Shown here in pieces: positions 1 through 6,732 of a stretch of 10,282 nucleotides of DNA. The translations under genes and the position numbers were made by a program. The stretch lies in NCBI GenBank assembly GCA_937891725.1, contig CALAHL010000289.1, positions 1 through 10,282 of the forward strand. Direction: 5' to 3'. The DNA comes from an uncultured Rhodospirillaceae bacterium (lineage in GTDB: Bacteria > Pseudomonadota > Alphaproteobacteria > Thalassobaculales > Thalassobaculaceae). Below the pieces are notes generated by a model that searched no databases, was not told the origin of the DNA, and saw nothing but the letters and a program-made list of their open reading frames with translations. How positions within the stretch are numbered: position 1 is the stretch's first letter; each line of letters opens with the position of its first letter.

Positions 1-561
1 CTTGACCACATAGAGTTCCGGAAACGGCTCGATGAACGGCAGCAGCGTGCGCATGGGATCGACGTCGATCTCGGCCCGCAGCAGAGGGGATTTCAGAAAA
101 TAGGCCCGCATCACCGCCAGAAGCCGCTCGGCGGTCATATCTTCATCGTCCAGTTCGGGATTCAGGTGCAACCCGAATCCGTTCAGCAGACCGCCACGCG
201 TGCCCTCGGCGCCCTTTTCGGCGAGCAGACGGATGAGGTTGTCCATATCCGGCATCCGATCGGCCGGCATCGGCGGGCTGACGATCTCGGTCGGGATCAC
301 CTCGCGTCCGATTTTCCCAAGCATGTCCCGGGCCTTGTCGAGCGGTCCGCCACTATCCAGATCCTCGTGCACCCAGCGCCAGTCGAGCTCGATCATGAAG
401 GTGCCGATGCCGGTGTCCTCGACCTCCAGGCGATGCGCCCCGTCCTGCTTGATCGTGCCGCCGAAAACCGCCTGCACCGCCTCCGCTGCCTCGGGGGGGC
501 CAATGCGTCCGAACTCGATTTCGACGCCGACGTGTCGGCTGCCACCACTGCCTATTTTCAT
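1..561 (-). CDS. Amidoligase family protein (N-terminal part, cut by the window edge)
   Basis: The visible 187 codons match the amidoligase family (Amidoligase_2, the COOH-NH2 ligase group related to glutamine synthetase). These enzymes are predicted to form ATP-dependent amide or isopeptide bonds on small molecules or peptides; the substrate here is unknown. Near the N-terminus is the family signature VGVEIEFGR (residues 11-19), with acidic residues Glu14 and Glu16 as likely metal/ATP ligands. Next come a GG-T strand (34-36), the IELDW strand (57-61), an EIVSPPMP segment and a GFGLHLNPEL segment typical of the family. Family members usually exceed 300 residues, so roughly the last 120 or more lie beyond position 1. 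ATG at 561 is the first ordinary start after the in-frame stop at 625-627; an AGG lies 6 nt upstream of it. The gene diverges from cydD across 143 nt. In related bacteria such genes often sit beside a class-I glutamine-amidotransferase-like hydrolase, which cannot be checked here. The family call is fairly sure; the reaction is not. Confidence 0.8.
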   Translation of the reverse strand, partial: MKIGSGGSRHVGVEIEFGRIGPPEAAEAVQAVFGGTIKQDGAHRLEVEDTGIGTFMIELDWRWVHEDLDSGGPLDKARDMLGKIGREVIPTEIVSPPMPADRMPDMDNLIRLLAEKGAEGTRGGLLNGFGLHLNPELDDEDMTAERLLAVMRAYFLKSPLLRAEIDVDPMRTLLPFIEPFPELYVVK

Positions 562-640
562 GCCCGGCCTGTCCCGAATGCGTGCAAGCTCAATCTCTCC
601 AATGTGGAGCGGAGACCGGCTCGATCAACAAATGCATCGA

Positions 641-663
641 AACGGGGTTCTATTGGAACCGTT
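641..663. repeat. Imperfect inverted repeat in the amidoligase/cydD spacer, possible operator
   Basis: GGTTC (646-650) and GAACC (656-660) form a perfect 5-bp inverted repeat around TATTG. The flanks extend the symmetry imperfectly: AACGG on the left and GTT on the right. Outside it, ATCAAC (624-629) and GTTGAT (661-666) are also inverted copies. A TTGACA hexamer at 667-672 resembles a -35 box for cydD, but 17 nt further on there is only a poor -10 (TACCGC, 690-695). The spacer is visibly more AT-rich than the coding DNA. Arms this short can arise by chance, so an operator role is a guess. No good two-half FNR site (TTGAT-N4-ATCAA) is present. Confidence 0.22.
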
Positions 664-704
664 GATTTGACAGGATTTCGGAGAGGCGCTACCGCAAACC
701 GGAT

Positions 705-2474
705 ATGACCGACACAGTTCAACCAACACCGCTTGCATCGACGGACGCAGCCGCGCTCTCCGGCGCGCCGTCGAACTCCGGTCAGCAAGGAGCAGACCGG
801 GGGGCCGAAAGGCGGCGGGCCAAATGGCTTGTTGAGCGCGCCGGACGGGCGCGGGGCGGCATGGCCCTGACCCTCGGTCTCGGATACGCCTCCGGCCTGG
901 TTGCGGTCGCACAGGCATGGATGATCGCGGGCCTGATCGCCGCCCTGATCGCCGGTGACGGTCTGGATGCCGCGCTGATCTGGATGGCGGCGATCGCCGT
1001 CCTGGTTCGGGTGGCCCTCGGCGCAGCCTCCGACGTGGCGGGCGTCCGGACCGGCCAGAAGGTGACGGCCGCGGTGCGGGCGGATGTCCTCGCGGCGCTT
1101 TCCGCACTGGGCCCGTCCTGGCTTACCGAACGTCGGTCGGGCGAAGTGGTCTCGACCGTGATCGAGCAGACCGACGCGGTGGAGGGGTTCGTCTCCCGCT
1201 ATCTGCCGGCGCAGAAACTGTCCTCGGCGATCCCGCTGACCCTGTTGGCCGTGGTCCTGCTGCTGGACTGGCGCACCGGGCTGATCCTGGTCGGTTTCGG
1301 AATAGCCGTGCCGGTCGCGATGGGCGTGGTCGGATGGCGGACGGCGGCGCGGGCGCGCGGCCAGATGACCGCCATGCGCCGGATGAGCGGCTATTTTCTC
1401 GATCGGCTGCAGAACCTGACCACCCTCAAGCTGTTCGGAGCCGAGGGCCGGGAACGGGCCGAGATGCGGCAGGTCTCCGACGACTTCCGGGAGCGGACGA
1501 TGAGCGTCCTGCGCCTCGCCTTTCTGTCGTCGACCACCTTGGAGCTGCTGGCGGGGCTGGCGATCGCGACGGTGGCGGTCACCCTGATCGCGGGCAGTAC
1601 CACCGGGGATACGGGCGAGCGCGGGTTGATCTTCGTGATCCTGCTGGTCCCGGAGCTGTTCCTGCCGTTGCGGCGGCTCGGCCAGTTCTACCATGACAAG
1701 GCGGCAGCGGTCGGAGCGGCCGAGGCGATCCTGGAGATCCTGGACGCGGCCGAATCCGTCGTACCACCGGAGTCCGGGCCTATCGTCGCGGCGGACGAGG
1801 CGCCGGCGCTGAGCGTCGAGGATCTGTTCCTGGCCTATGAGGGCGGCGGGCGCGTCGCGGTCGACACGGTCTCCTTCTCAGTCGCCCCCGGAGAGATGGT
1901 GGCGCTGGTGGGGGAAAGCGGGTCGGGCAAATCGTCGATCCTGGACATCCTGGCGGGCTTTCGGGTCGGGTGGAGCGGACAGGTGCGGATCGAGGGTCGG
2001 GCTTTCGATCCGGCCCAGGTGCGGCCGATCTCCGCCCGTGCCGGGCAGGCGCCCCGGATCCTGGCGGGCACGCTGGCCGAGAATCTGCGGCTGGGGCGAC
2101 CCGAAGCAACCGAGGCGGACCTGTGGCATGCGCTAGAGGCGGTCAGGCTGGCCGAGTTCGCGCGCGGCTTGCCGGAGCAACTCGACACTCAGGTCGGCGA
2201 CGGCGGTCGCGGCCTTTCAGGAGGCGAGGCCCGTCGGGTAGGGCTGGCGCGGGCGATCGTGCGGGACGCCAAACTGGTGCTGCTGGACGAGCCGACCTCC
2301 AATCTCGACAGCCGGAGCGAAGCCGGGGTGCTGGCCGGAATCGACGCGCTCCGCCCTGGCCGCACCGTGATCATCGCGACCCATTCGAGGGCGGTGATGG
2401 ACCGGGCGGACCGGATCATCACCCTGCACCAGGGCCGCATCGCCGCCCCCGACACCGGGGCAGCCGATGCGTGA
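705..2474 (+). CDS. cydD: Thiol reductant ABC exporter, CydD subunit
   Basis: This is one half of the inner-membrane CydDC ABC exporter, which moves cysteine and glutathione to the periplasm (and carries haem in E. coli) and is needed to assemble cytochrome bd oxidase. The 589 residues are a membrane domain followed by an ATPase domain. The segments YFLDRLQNLTTLKLFG, RTMSVLRLAFLSS and PLRRLGQFYHDKAAAVGAAE follow CydD rather than generic exporters. ATPase motifs are all intact: Walker A GESGSGKSS (403-411, Lys409), signature LSGGE (504-508), Walker B LVLLDEP (524-530) and the H-loop His560. A hydrophilic Ala/Ser/Gln/Arg-rich leader of about 35 residues precedes the conserved start of the membrane domain. 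ATG 705 is the only ordinary in-frame start before Met53, which would lie too far in. No close Shine-Dalgarno is seen; GGAGAGG lies about 20 nt upstream. The stop codon overlaps the cydC start by 8 nt, implying translational coupling. Confidence 0.95.
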   Translation: MTDTVQPTPLASTDAAALSGAPSNSGQQGADRGAERRRAKWLVERAGRARGGMALTLGLGYASGLVAVAQAWMIAGLIAALIAGDGLDAALIWMAAIAVLVRVALGAASDVAGVRTGQKVTAAVRADVLAALSALGPSWLTERRSGEVVSTVIEQTDAVEGFVSRYLPAQKLSSAIPLTLLAVVLLLDWRTGLILVGFGIAVPVAMGVVGWRTAARARGQMTAMRRMSGYFLDRLQNLTTLKLFGAEGRERAEMRQVSDDFRERTMSVLRLAFLSSTTLELLAGLAIATVAVTLIAGSTTGDTGERGLIFVILLVPELFLPLRRLGQFYHDKAAAVGAAEAILEILDAAESVVPPESGPIVAADEAPALSVEDLFLAYEGGGRVAVDTVSFSVAPGEMVALVGESGSGKSSILDILAGFRVGWSGQVRIEGRAFDPAQVRPISARAGQAPRILAGTLAENLRLGRPEATEADLWHALEAVRLAEFARGLPEQLDTQVGDGGRGLSGGEARRVGLARAIVRDAKLVLLDEPTSNLDSRSEAGVLAGIDALRPGRTVIIATHSRAVMDRADRIITLHQGRIAAPDTGAADA

Positions 2475-4158
2475 TCTCTGGCGGTTTCTGACCCTCATGC
2501 GCCCCCGCATCGGCTGGGTGCTGACGGGAATCCTGACATCGCTGCTGACCACGGCGACGGGAATCGTGCTGTTGGGCATGGTCGGCGGCCTGGTGGTCGG
2601 CGGCACCCTGGTGGGCGGCGCCGCCATCGCCGGTCTGGTGCTGCGCGGTCTGGCGGTCCTGCGCGGTGGCGGTCGATATGCGGAAAAACTCTCCACCCAT
2701 CAGGCCACCTTCCGGGTGATCGCCGATCTGCGCGTCTGGTTCTTCGACCGCGCGATCCCGCTGGCGCCCGCCAAGCTGGGCGGGGTGCGGGCGGGGGATC
2801 TGCTGTCGCGCATGGTCTCGGATATCGACGCGCTGGACGGGCTGTATCAGCAAATTCTGGTGCCGACGACGGTTGCCCTGGTACTGGCGATCCCGGTCGG
2901 CCTGATCCTGGCGGATGTCGCCCCCTATGTGGCGTGGCTGGCGCTCGGCGCGCTGGTGATCGCCGCGATCGTGATCCCGGCCATCGCCGAGGCCTGCGGC
3001 CGGTCCGCCGGGCGGGAACAGCTGGGACGCACGGCGGAGCTGCGCACCGCCACGGTCGACCAGATCCAGGGTCTGGCCGATCTGCTTGCGAACCAGGCGG
3101 AGGACCGTCATCGCGCCAAGATCGGGACCATCGAGCGGGCACGGGAGATGGCCGGGCTGCGGGCCGCCGTGGTGGCGGCGGTCTCGGCCGCCGGCAGTCA
3201 GGCGCTCGGACAGGGCACGGTGGTGCTGGTGGTGGTGCTCGGCGCACTCGCCATCCAGGCCGGACAGACCGATCTGCAATCGGTCGGCATCGCGGCCTTT
3301 GTGGTGCTGGCGGCGTTCGAGGCGGTGGCGCCGCTGCCCTTCGCCTATCAGATGCTGGGGCGCACCCGCGCGGCCGCCCGCCGGATTCTTCAGATCGCCG
3401 ACGCGGACCCTGCCGTGGTCGACCCCGCAAACAAGCAGCCGATGCCATCCACGACCACGCTTGAATTGAGCGGGATCGGGTTCCGGTATCCGGGGGCCGA
3501 CCGCCCGGTCCTGGACCGGATCGACCTGACGATTAAGTCAGGAGAGCGGGTGGCGCTGGTCGGTCCGTCCGGCTCCGGCAAGTCGACGCTGCTCTCGCTG
3601 ATCCTGCGGTTTCACGACCCGGACAGCGGTACCGTCACACTCGGCGGCGTCGATCTGCGCGCCCTCTCGCTCGCCGATCTGCACGGACGGATCGGGATGC
3701 TGGCCCAGACCAGCCCGATCCTGGCCGGCACCTTGCGCGCGAACCTGGCGATCGCCGATCCGGAGGCGTCTGACGCCCGCATGCGGGAGGTGCTGATTGC
3801 ATGCGGGCTGAAACGCTTCCTCGACGGGCTGCCCTCCGGACTGGACACCTGGCTCGGCGAGACCGGGGCGCGGGTCTCGGGCGGTCAGGCGCGGCGGATC
3901 GCGCTTGCCCGGGTCATGCTGAAGGACGCGCCGATCCTGCTGCTGGACGAGCCGACCGAAGGCCTGGATGCCGATACCGAACGCGCCCTGATCGAGACCC
4001 TAAGGCCGCTGGTCGAGGGCCGGACGGTTCTGATCATCAGCCACCGGCCGGCGGCAGCAACCCTTGCCCAGCGGGTGGTTCGCATGGAAGCCGGCCGCTT
4101 GGCGGCGTCCAGTGCCCCTGATAGCGATCCAGCAGGAACACCCGGATCACCCGCGTAA
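2467..4158 (+). CDS. cydC: Thiol reductant ABC exporter, CydC subunit
   Basis: This is the partner half-transporter of CydD; the two form the heterodimeric cysteine/glutathione exporter of the inner membrane. The protein has 563 residues. Hydrophobic membrane helices begin at about residue 11. The CydC-type stretch RVIADLRVWFFDRAIPLAPAKLGGVRAGDLLSRMVSDIDALDGLY (quoted here in pieces: RVIADLRVWFFD, IPLAPAKLGG, RAGDLLSRMV, DIDALDGLY) is diagnostic. The ATPase domain holds Walker A GPSGSGKST (366-374, Lys372), signature VSGGQ (470-474), Walker B ILLLDEP (490-496) and the H-loop His526. Its ATG lies in the sequence ATGCGTGA, shared with the end of cydD, with GGGG a few bases upstream as a weak ribosome site. 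The last 122 nt, including the H-loop codon, are also read antisense by the glycosyltransferase gene. No cydA or cydB follows, unlike many proteobacterial cyd operons. The identification is secure. Confidence 0.95.
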   Translation: MRDLWRFLTLMRPRIGWVLTGILTSLLTTATGIVLLGMVGGLVVGGTLVGGAAIAGLVLRGLAVLRGGGRYAEKLSTHQATFRVIADLRVWFFDRAIPLAPAKLGGVRAGDLLSRMVSDIDALDGLYQQILVPTTVALVLAIPVGLILADVAPYVAWLALGALVIAAIVIPAIAEACGRSAGREQLGRTAELRTATVDQIQGLADLLANQAEDRHRAKIGTIERAREMAGLRAAVVAAVSAAGSQALGQGTVVLVVVLGALAIQAGQTDLQSVGIAAFVVLAAFEAVAPLPFAYQMLGRTRAAARRILQIADADPAVVDPANKQPMPSTTTLELSGIGFRYPGADRPVLDRIDLTIKSGERVALVGPSGSGKSTLLSLILRFHDPDSGTVTLGGVDLRALSLADLHGRIGMLAQTSPILAGTLRANLAIADPEASDARMREVLIACGLKRFLDGLPSGLDTWLGETGARVSGGQARRIALARVMLKDAPILLLDEPTEGLDADTERALIETLRPLVEGRTVLIISHRPAAATLAQRVVRMEAGRLAASSAPDSDPAGTPGSPA

Positions 4159-5653
4159 GCCCGTAGGCGGTCACCCGATAGATCCCGACCGGAACCACGT
4201 CCCGGAACGACGCGGTGATCGGTCCGGGATCCTCCCAGCCGCTCCACAGCATGATCGGCTGCGCGTATTCCGGATCGAACCGGCTGGTCTGCTCGTAATG
4301 GTGTTCCGGGCAGAAGTTCCAGTCCCAGGCCCAGACCGGGGTACCCGGAACCCCTTCCTGCGCGCGGTCCGCCGCCACCAGCTCACCCCGCATGGTGTAC
4401 AGCAGGGCGGCCATGTTCATGCGGTCGTCCATCATCACCGGCAGATCCGGATACTGCGCCAGGACCGGCCGCAGCTTCTGCGCCATCTCCTCCCAGCCCG
4501 CCAGCTTGGCCAGCCCCTTGGTCGCCAGCGGCGGCTGCCAGGTCGGCCAGAGCGCCGCCACCATCAGCAAAGCCAGACCGGCCACCAGATGCGGTCCCAG
4601 GGTCAGGCCCTTTGCCCATCGGCCCAGACGCGGTTTCGCCTGCGTGACCAGCCACCCGGCCACCAGGACCGTGGCCGCCGGATAGGCCGTCACCGCCCAG
4701 TTCGCATTGGCGCGGGACAGGACCGCCTGCGCCGTGACCACAGCCAGCGGCGGCAGGGTGACGACCAGCAGGAATTTCTCGGCGCGGCTGGCCTGCCCGC
4801 GCACCAGCGCCACCACCCGCCAGATCAGGATCGCGAACGGGACCGGGCCGAACACGCCGAACTGCTGGCCGAGGAATTCAAGCGCCGTCAGCGGATGGAA
4901 CAGCTCGCCTTTCAGATTGGCGTTGTCGCCCAGATGGCGGACGGTGGCGAATTCGTTCTGCAGGTTCCAGATCAGGTTCGCGCTGAGCACCAGCAGCCCG
5001 ATCCCGATCAGGGCCGGCAGCTTGACGCTCCGCAGAAGCGCGCGGGCGTCCCGGTCGACCGCCATGTGCAACGCGACCCCGATCAGGGCAAAGGCCATCG
5101 CATATTTCGCCAGCAGACCGGTCCCGAGCGCCAGCCCCGCGACCAGGACCAGGAGCCAGGCCTCCCGCCCGGAGCGCGCATCGACCAGCGACCGCCAGGC
5201 CGCCAGGAACACGGTCCAGCACAGCAGCAGCGGAACGTCGGTCGACACCAGCAGGGCCGAATAGGCGACCGCCGGCAGGGTGATCCAGATCGCTCCCGCC
5301 CAAAGACCGATCCAGTCGGCCCGGCTGTCGGCGCGGAACACCGCGCGGGTCAGCCAGAACACCGCCAGGGCCGTCAGCCCGTGCAGGATCGGCGAGGGCA
5401 GCCGCACGCACCAGGCCGCGTCGCCACAGACCGAGGTCGCCCCGGCGATGATCCAGGCGATCAGCGGCGGTTTGGTGAAATAGCCGAAATCCAGCCGTTG
5501 CGCCCAGGTCCAGTACTGCGCCTCGTCGCCGTGCAGCTCCAGCCCGGTGGTCGCCAGGGCCGCGACCCGCAGAAAGGTCAGGACCAGAACCGCCGAGACC
5601 AGGATTCGGAACGGCGAGGGCGTGGGAGATGTCGATACCGATGTGGACGTCAT
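4037..5653 (-). CDS. GT39/PMT_2-family membrane glycosyltransferase
   Basis: This 538-residue integral membrane protein belongs to the ArnT/PMT-like GT-C glycosyltransferases, which use polyprenyl-phosphate sugars and modify lipids or proteins on the periplasmic side. The acceptor and sugar are unknown. After a Thr/Ser/Pro-rich start and the first helix (about 15-35), the first periplasmic loop has the family hallmark ELHGDEAQYW (Asp43-Glu44) followed by a GYFTKPP motif (Lys61-Pro62-Pro63). About ten further hydrophobic helices follow. A soluble C-terminal part contains MMDDRMNMAALLYTMRGE, similar to the DRYELAALL region of relatives. The start at 5653 has a good ribosome site (AGAAGG at 5659-5664, 5 nt away). 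It lies 47 nt downstream of the metallo-hydrolase gene on the same strand, so the two may share a transcript. The last roughly 25 residues (Pro/Gly-rich, from about WTPPSG on) look like antisense cydC rather than family sequence, suggesting loss of an earlier stop. Confidence 0.88.
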   Translation of the reverse strand: MTSTSVSTSPTPSPFRILVSAVLVLTFLRVAALATTGLELHGDEAQYWTWAQRLDFGYFTKPPLIAWIIAGATSVCGDAAWCVRLPSPILHGLTALAVFWLTRAVFRADSRADWIGLWAGAIWITLPAVAYSALLVSTDVPLLLCWTVFLAAWRSLVDARSGREAWLLVLVAGLALGTGLLAKYAMAFALIGVALHMAVDRDARALLRSVKLPALIGIGLLVLSANLIWNLQNEFATVRHLGDNANLKGELFHPLTALEFLGQQFGVFGPVPFAILIWRVVALVRGQASRAEKFLLVVTLPPLAVVTAQAVLSRANANWAVTAYPAATVLVAGWLVTQAKPRLGRWAKGLTLGPHLVAGLALLMVAALWPTWQPPLATKGLAKLAGWEEMAQKLRPVLAQYPDLPVMMDDRMNMAALLYTMRGELVAADRAQEGVPGTPVWAWDWNFCPEHHYEQTSRFDPEYAQPIMLWSGWEDPGPITASFRDVVPVGIYRVTAYGLTRVIRVFLLDRYQGHWTPPSGRLPCEPPAGQGLLPPAGG

Positions 5654-5700
5654 GCAGGCCTTCTAACGGGGCCGGAAGACGAGCGCCAGAGGGTCGGGCG

Positions 5701-6582
5701 TCACAGCCCGTTGACCGGCAGCTTCAGATAGCTGCGACCGTCGTCTTCCGGCTCCGGCATGTGGCCGGCCCGCATGTTCACCTGGATCGAGGGCAGAATC
5801 AGCTTCGGCATGCCGAGCTTGGCGTCCCGGGCTGTCCGCATGGCCACGAATTCCTCCATGGTCTTGTCGCCGCCCACATGGACGTTGGTCTCGCGCTCCT
5901 CCGCCACCGTGGTTTCCCAGCGGAACTCATCCCGTCCCGGCGCCTTGTAGTCATGGCAGAGAAACAGACGCGTCCGATCCGGCAGCGCCAGCACCTTCTG
6001 GATCGACTGCCACAGCTGCTCGGCCGAGCCGCCCGGAAAATCGCAGCGGGCCGTGCCGAAATCCGGCATGAACAGGGTGTCGCCCACGAAGGCGGCATCG
6101 CCGATGACATAGGTCACGCAGGCCGGCGTGTGACCGGGGGTGTGGATCACTCTGGCCTCCAGCCCGCCGACCCGGAAGGTCTCGCCGTCCTCGAACAGCC
6201 GGTCGAACTGGGAGCCGTCCCGCTCGAATGCGGTTCCGGCGTTGAACACCTTTCCGAACACTTCCTGGACTTCGGTGATCCGCGATCCGATGGCGATCCG
6301 ACCGCCCAGTTTCTCCTGAAGATAGGGGCTTGCCGAGAGATGGTCGGCATGGACATGGGTCTCCAGCAGCCAGACCACGTTCAGGCCCTCACCTGCAACG
6401 AAGGCCGCGATCCGGTCGGCCGAGTCCGTGCTGGTGCGCCCCGCACTCATGTCGAAATCCAGCACCGGGTCGACGATTGCGCAGGCACCGCCGGACGGGT
6501 CGCGCACCACGTGGGACACCGTGTTGGTCGCCTCGTCGAAGAACGAGGTCACGATCGGCTTTGTCGGATCCAGCTCTGTCAT
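5701..6582 (-). CDS. MBL-fold metallo-hydrolase, persulfide-dioxygenase/Blh-like
   Basis: This 293-residue cytoplasmic metallo-beta-lactamase-fold protein belongs to the glyoxalase II/ETHE1 branch. The metal motif THVHADHLS gives His76, His78, Asp80 and His81, joined by His151 (TPGHT), Asp168 (VGDTLF) and His210 (LCHDY), so all expected ligands are present. The segment MPDFGTARCDFPGG (172-185) is the mark of persulfide dioxygenases and the Blh proteins of sulfide responses; true glyoxalase II lacks it. Such enzymes oxidise glutathione persulfide to sulfite and glutathione using a mononuclear iron. The DUF442 phosphatase-like domain fused in some Blh proteins is absent. The C-terminal region (EERETNVH to the YLKLPVNG end) is common in this roughly 290-residue subgroup. 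ATG 6582 has GGAGAGAGG 5 nt upstream, and a candidate promoter lies just beyond. No rhodanese, sulfide:quinone reductase or BigR-type regulator is adjacent. The family is certain; persulfide as substrate is likely but unproven. Confidence 0.88.
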   Translation of the reverse strand: MTELDPTKPIVTSFFDEATNTVSHVVRDPSGGACAIVDPVLDFDMSAGRTSTDSADRIAAFVAGEGLNVVWLLETHVHADHLSASPYLQEKLGGRIAIGSRITEVQEVFGKVFNAGTAFERDGSQFDRLFEDGETFRVGGLEARVIHTPGHTPACVTYVIGDAAFVGDTLFMPDFGTARCDFPGGSAEQLWQSIQKVLALPDRTRLFLCHDYKAPGRDEFRWETTVAEERETNVHVGGDKTMEEFVAMRTARDAKLGMPKLILPSIQVNMRAGHMPEPEDDGRSYLKLPVNGL

Positions 6583-6623
6583 GATGGCCTCTCTCCAAAG
6601 GCGCGGGTCCAGAATGGTGTCTG

Positions 6624-6652
6624 ATGATAGTCCTCGCGGGAAGCGCTGGAAA
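6624..6652 (-). promoter_or_regulatory. Candidate sigma-70-type promoter for the MBL-fold hydrolase gene
   Basis: Read on the minus strand, TTTCCA (6647-6652, 4 of 6 to TTGACA) and TATCAT (6624-6629, 5 of 6 to TATAAT) are separated by exactly 17 nt. Initiation would fall near 6617, giving a leader of about 35 nt before the well-placed ribosome site and ATG at 6582. This is a match by eye in the divergent spacer shared with the MFS gene. The consensus and spacing are good for such a GC-rich genome, but start-site data are absent. Confidence 0.42.
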
Positions 6653-6732
6653 TGCTGCTGTTCGCCGCATTGCGCCCGCAGCGATCCGGGCGTCGGCTTT
6701 CCTTTCGAAGGCGACCGTCTAAGTTAGCAGCG

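Noticed and set aside
661..679. TTGAT-like half site upstream of cydD, considered as an FNR/ANR box
   Set aside because: Only the left half matches; the expected ATCAA half, four bases on, is absent.
166..708. Plus-strand open frames opposite the amidoligase
   Set aside because: No domain similarity. The minus frame over the same bases carries the VGVEIEF and HLNPEL family motifs.
558..1694. Minus-strand open frame (378 codons) opposite the 5' part of cydD
   Set aside because: Antisense shadow rich in Gln, Arg and Asp, and incompatible with the secure CydD reading.
4064..5731. Long plus-strand open frame (555 codons) opposite the glycosyltransferase
   Set aside because: Its translation is a Gln/Arg/His/Asp-rich string without domains, typical of the antisense frame of a GC-rich gene. 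The minus-strand frame has clear GT39 motifs and a ribosome site.
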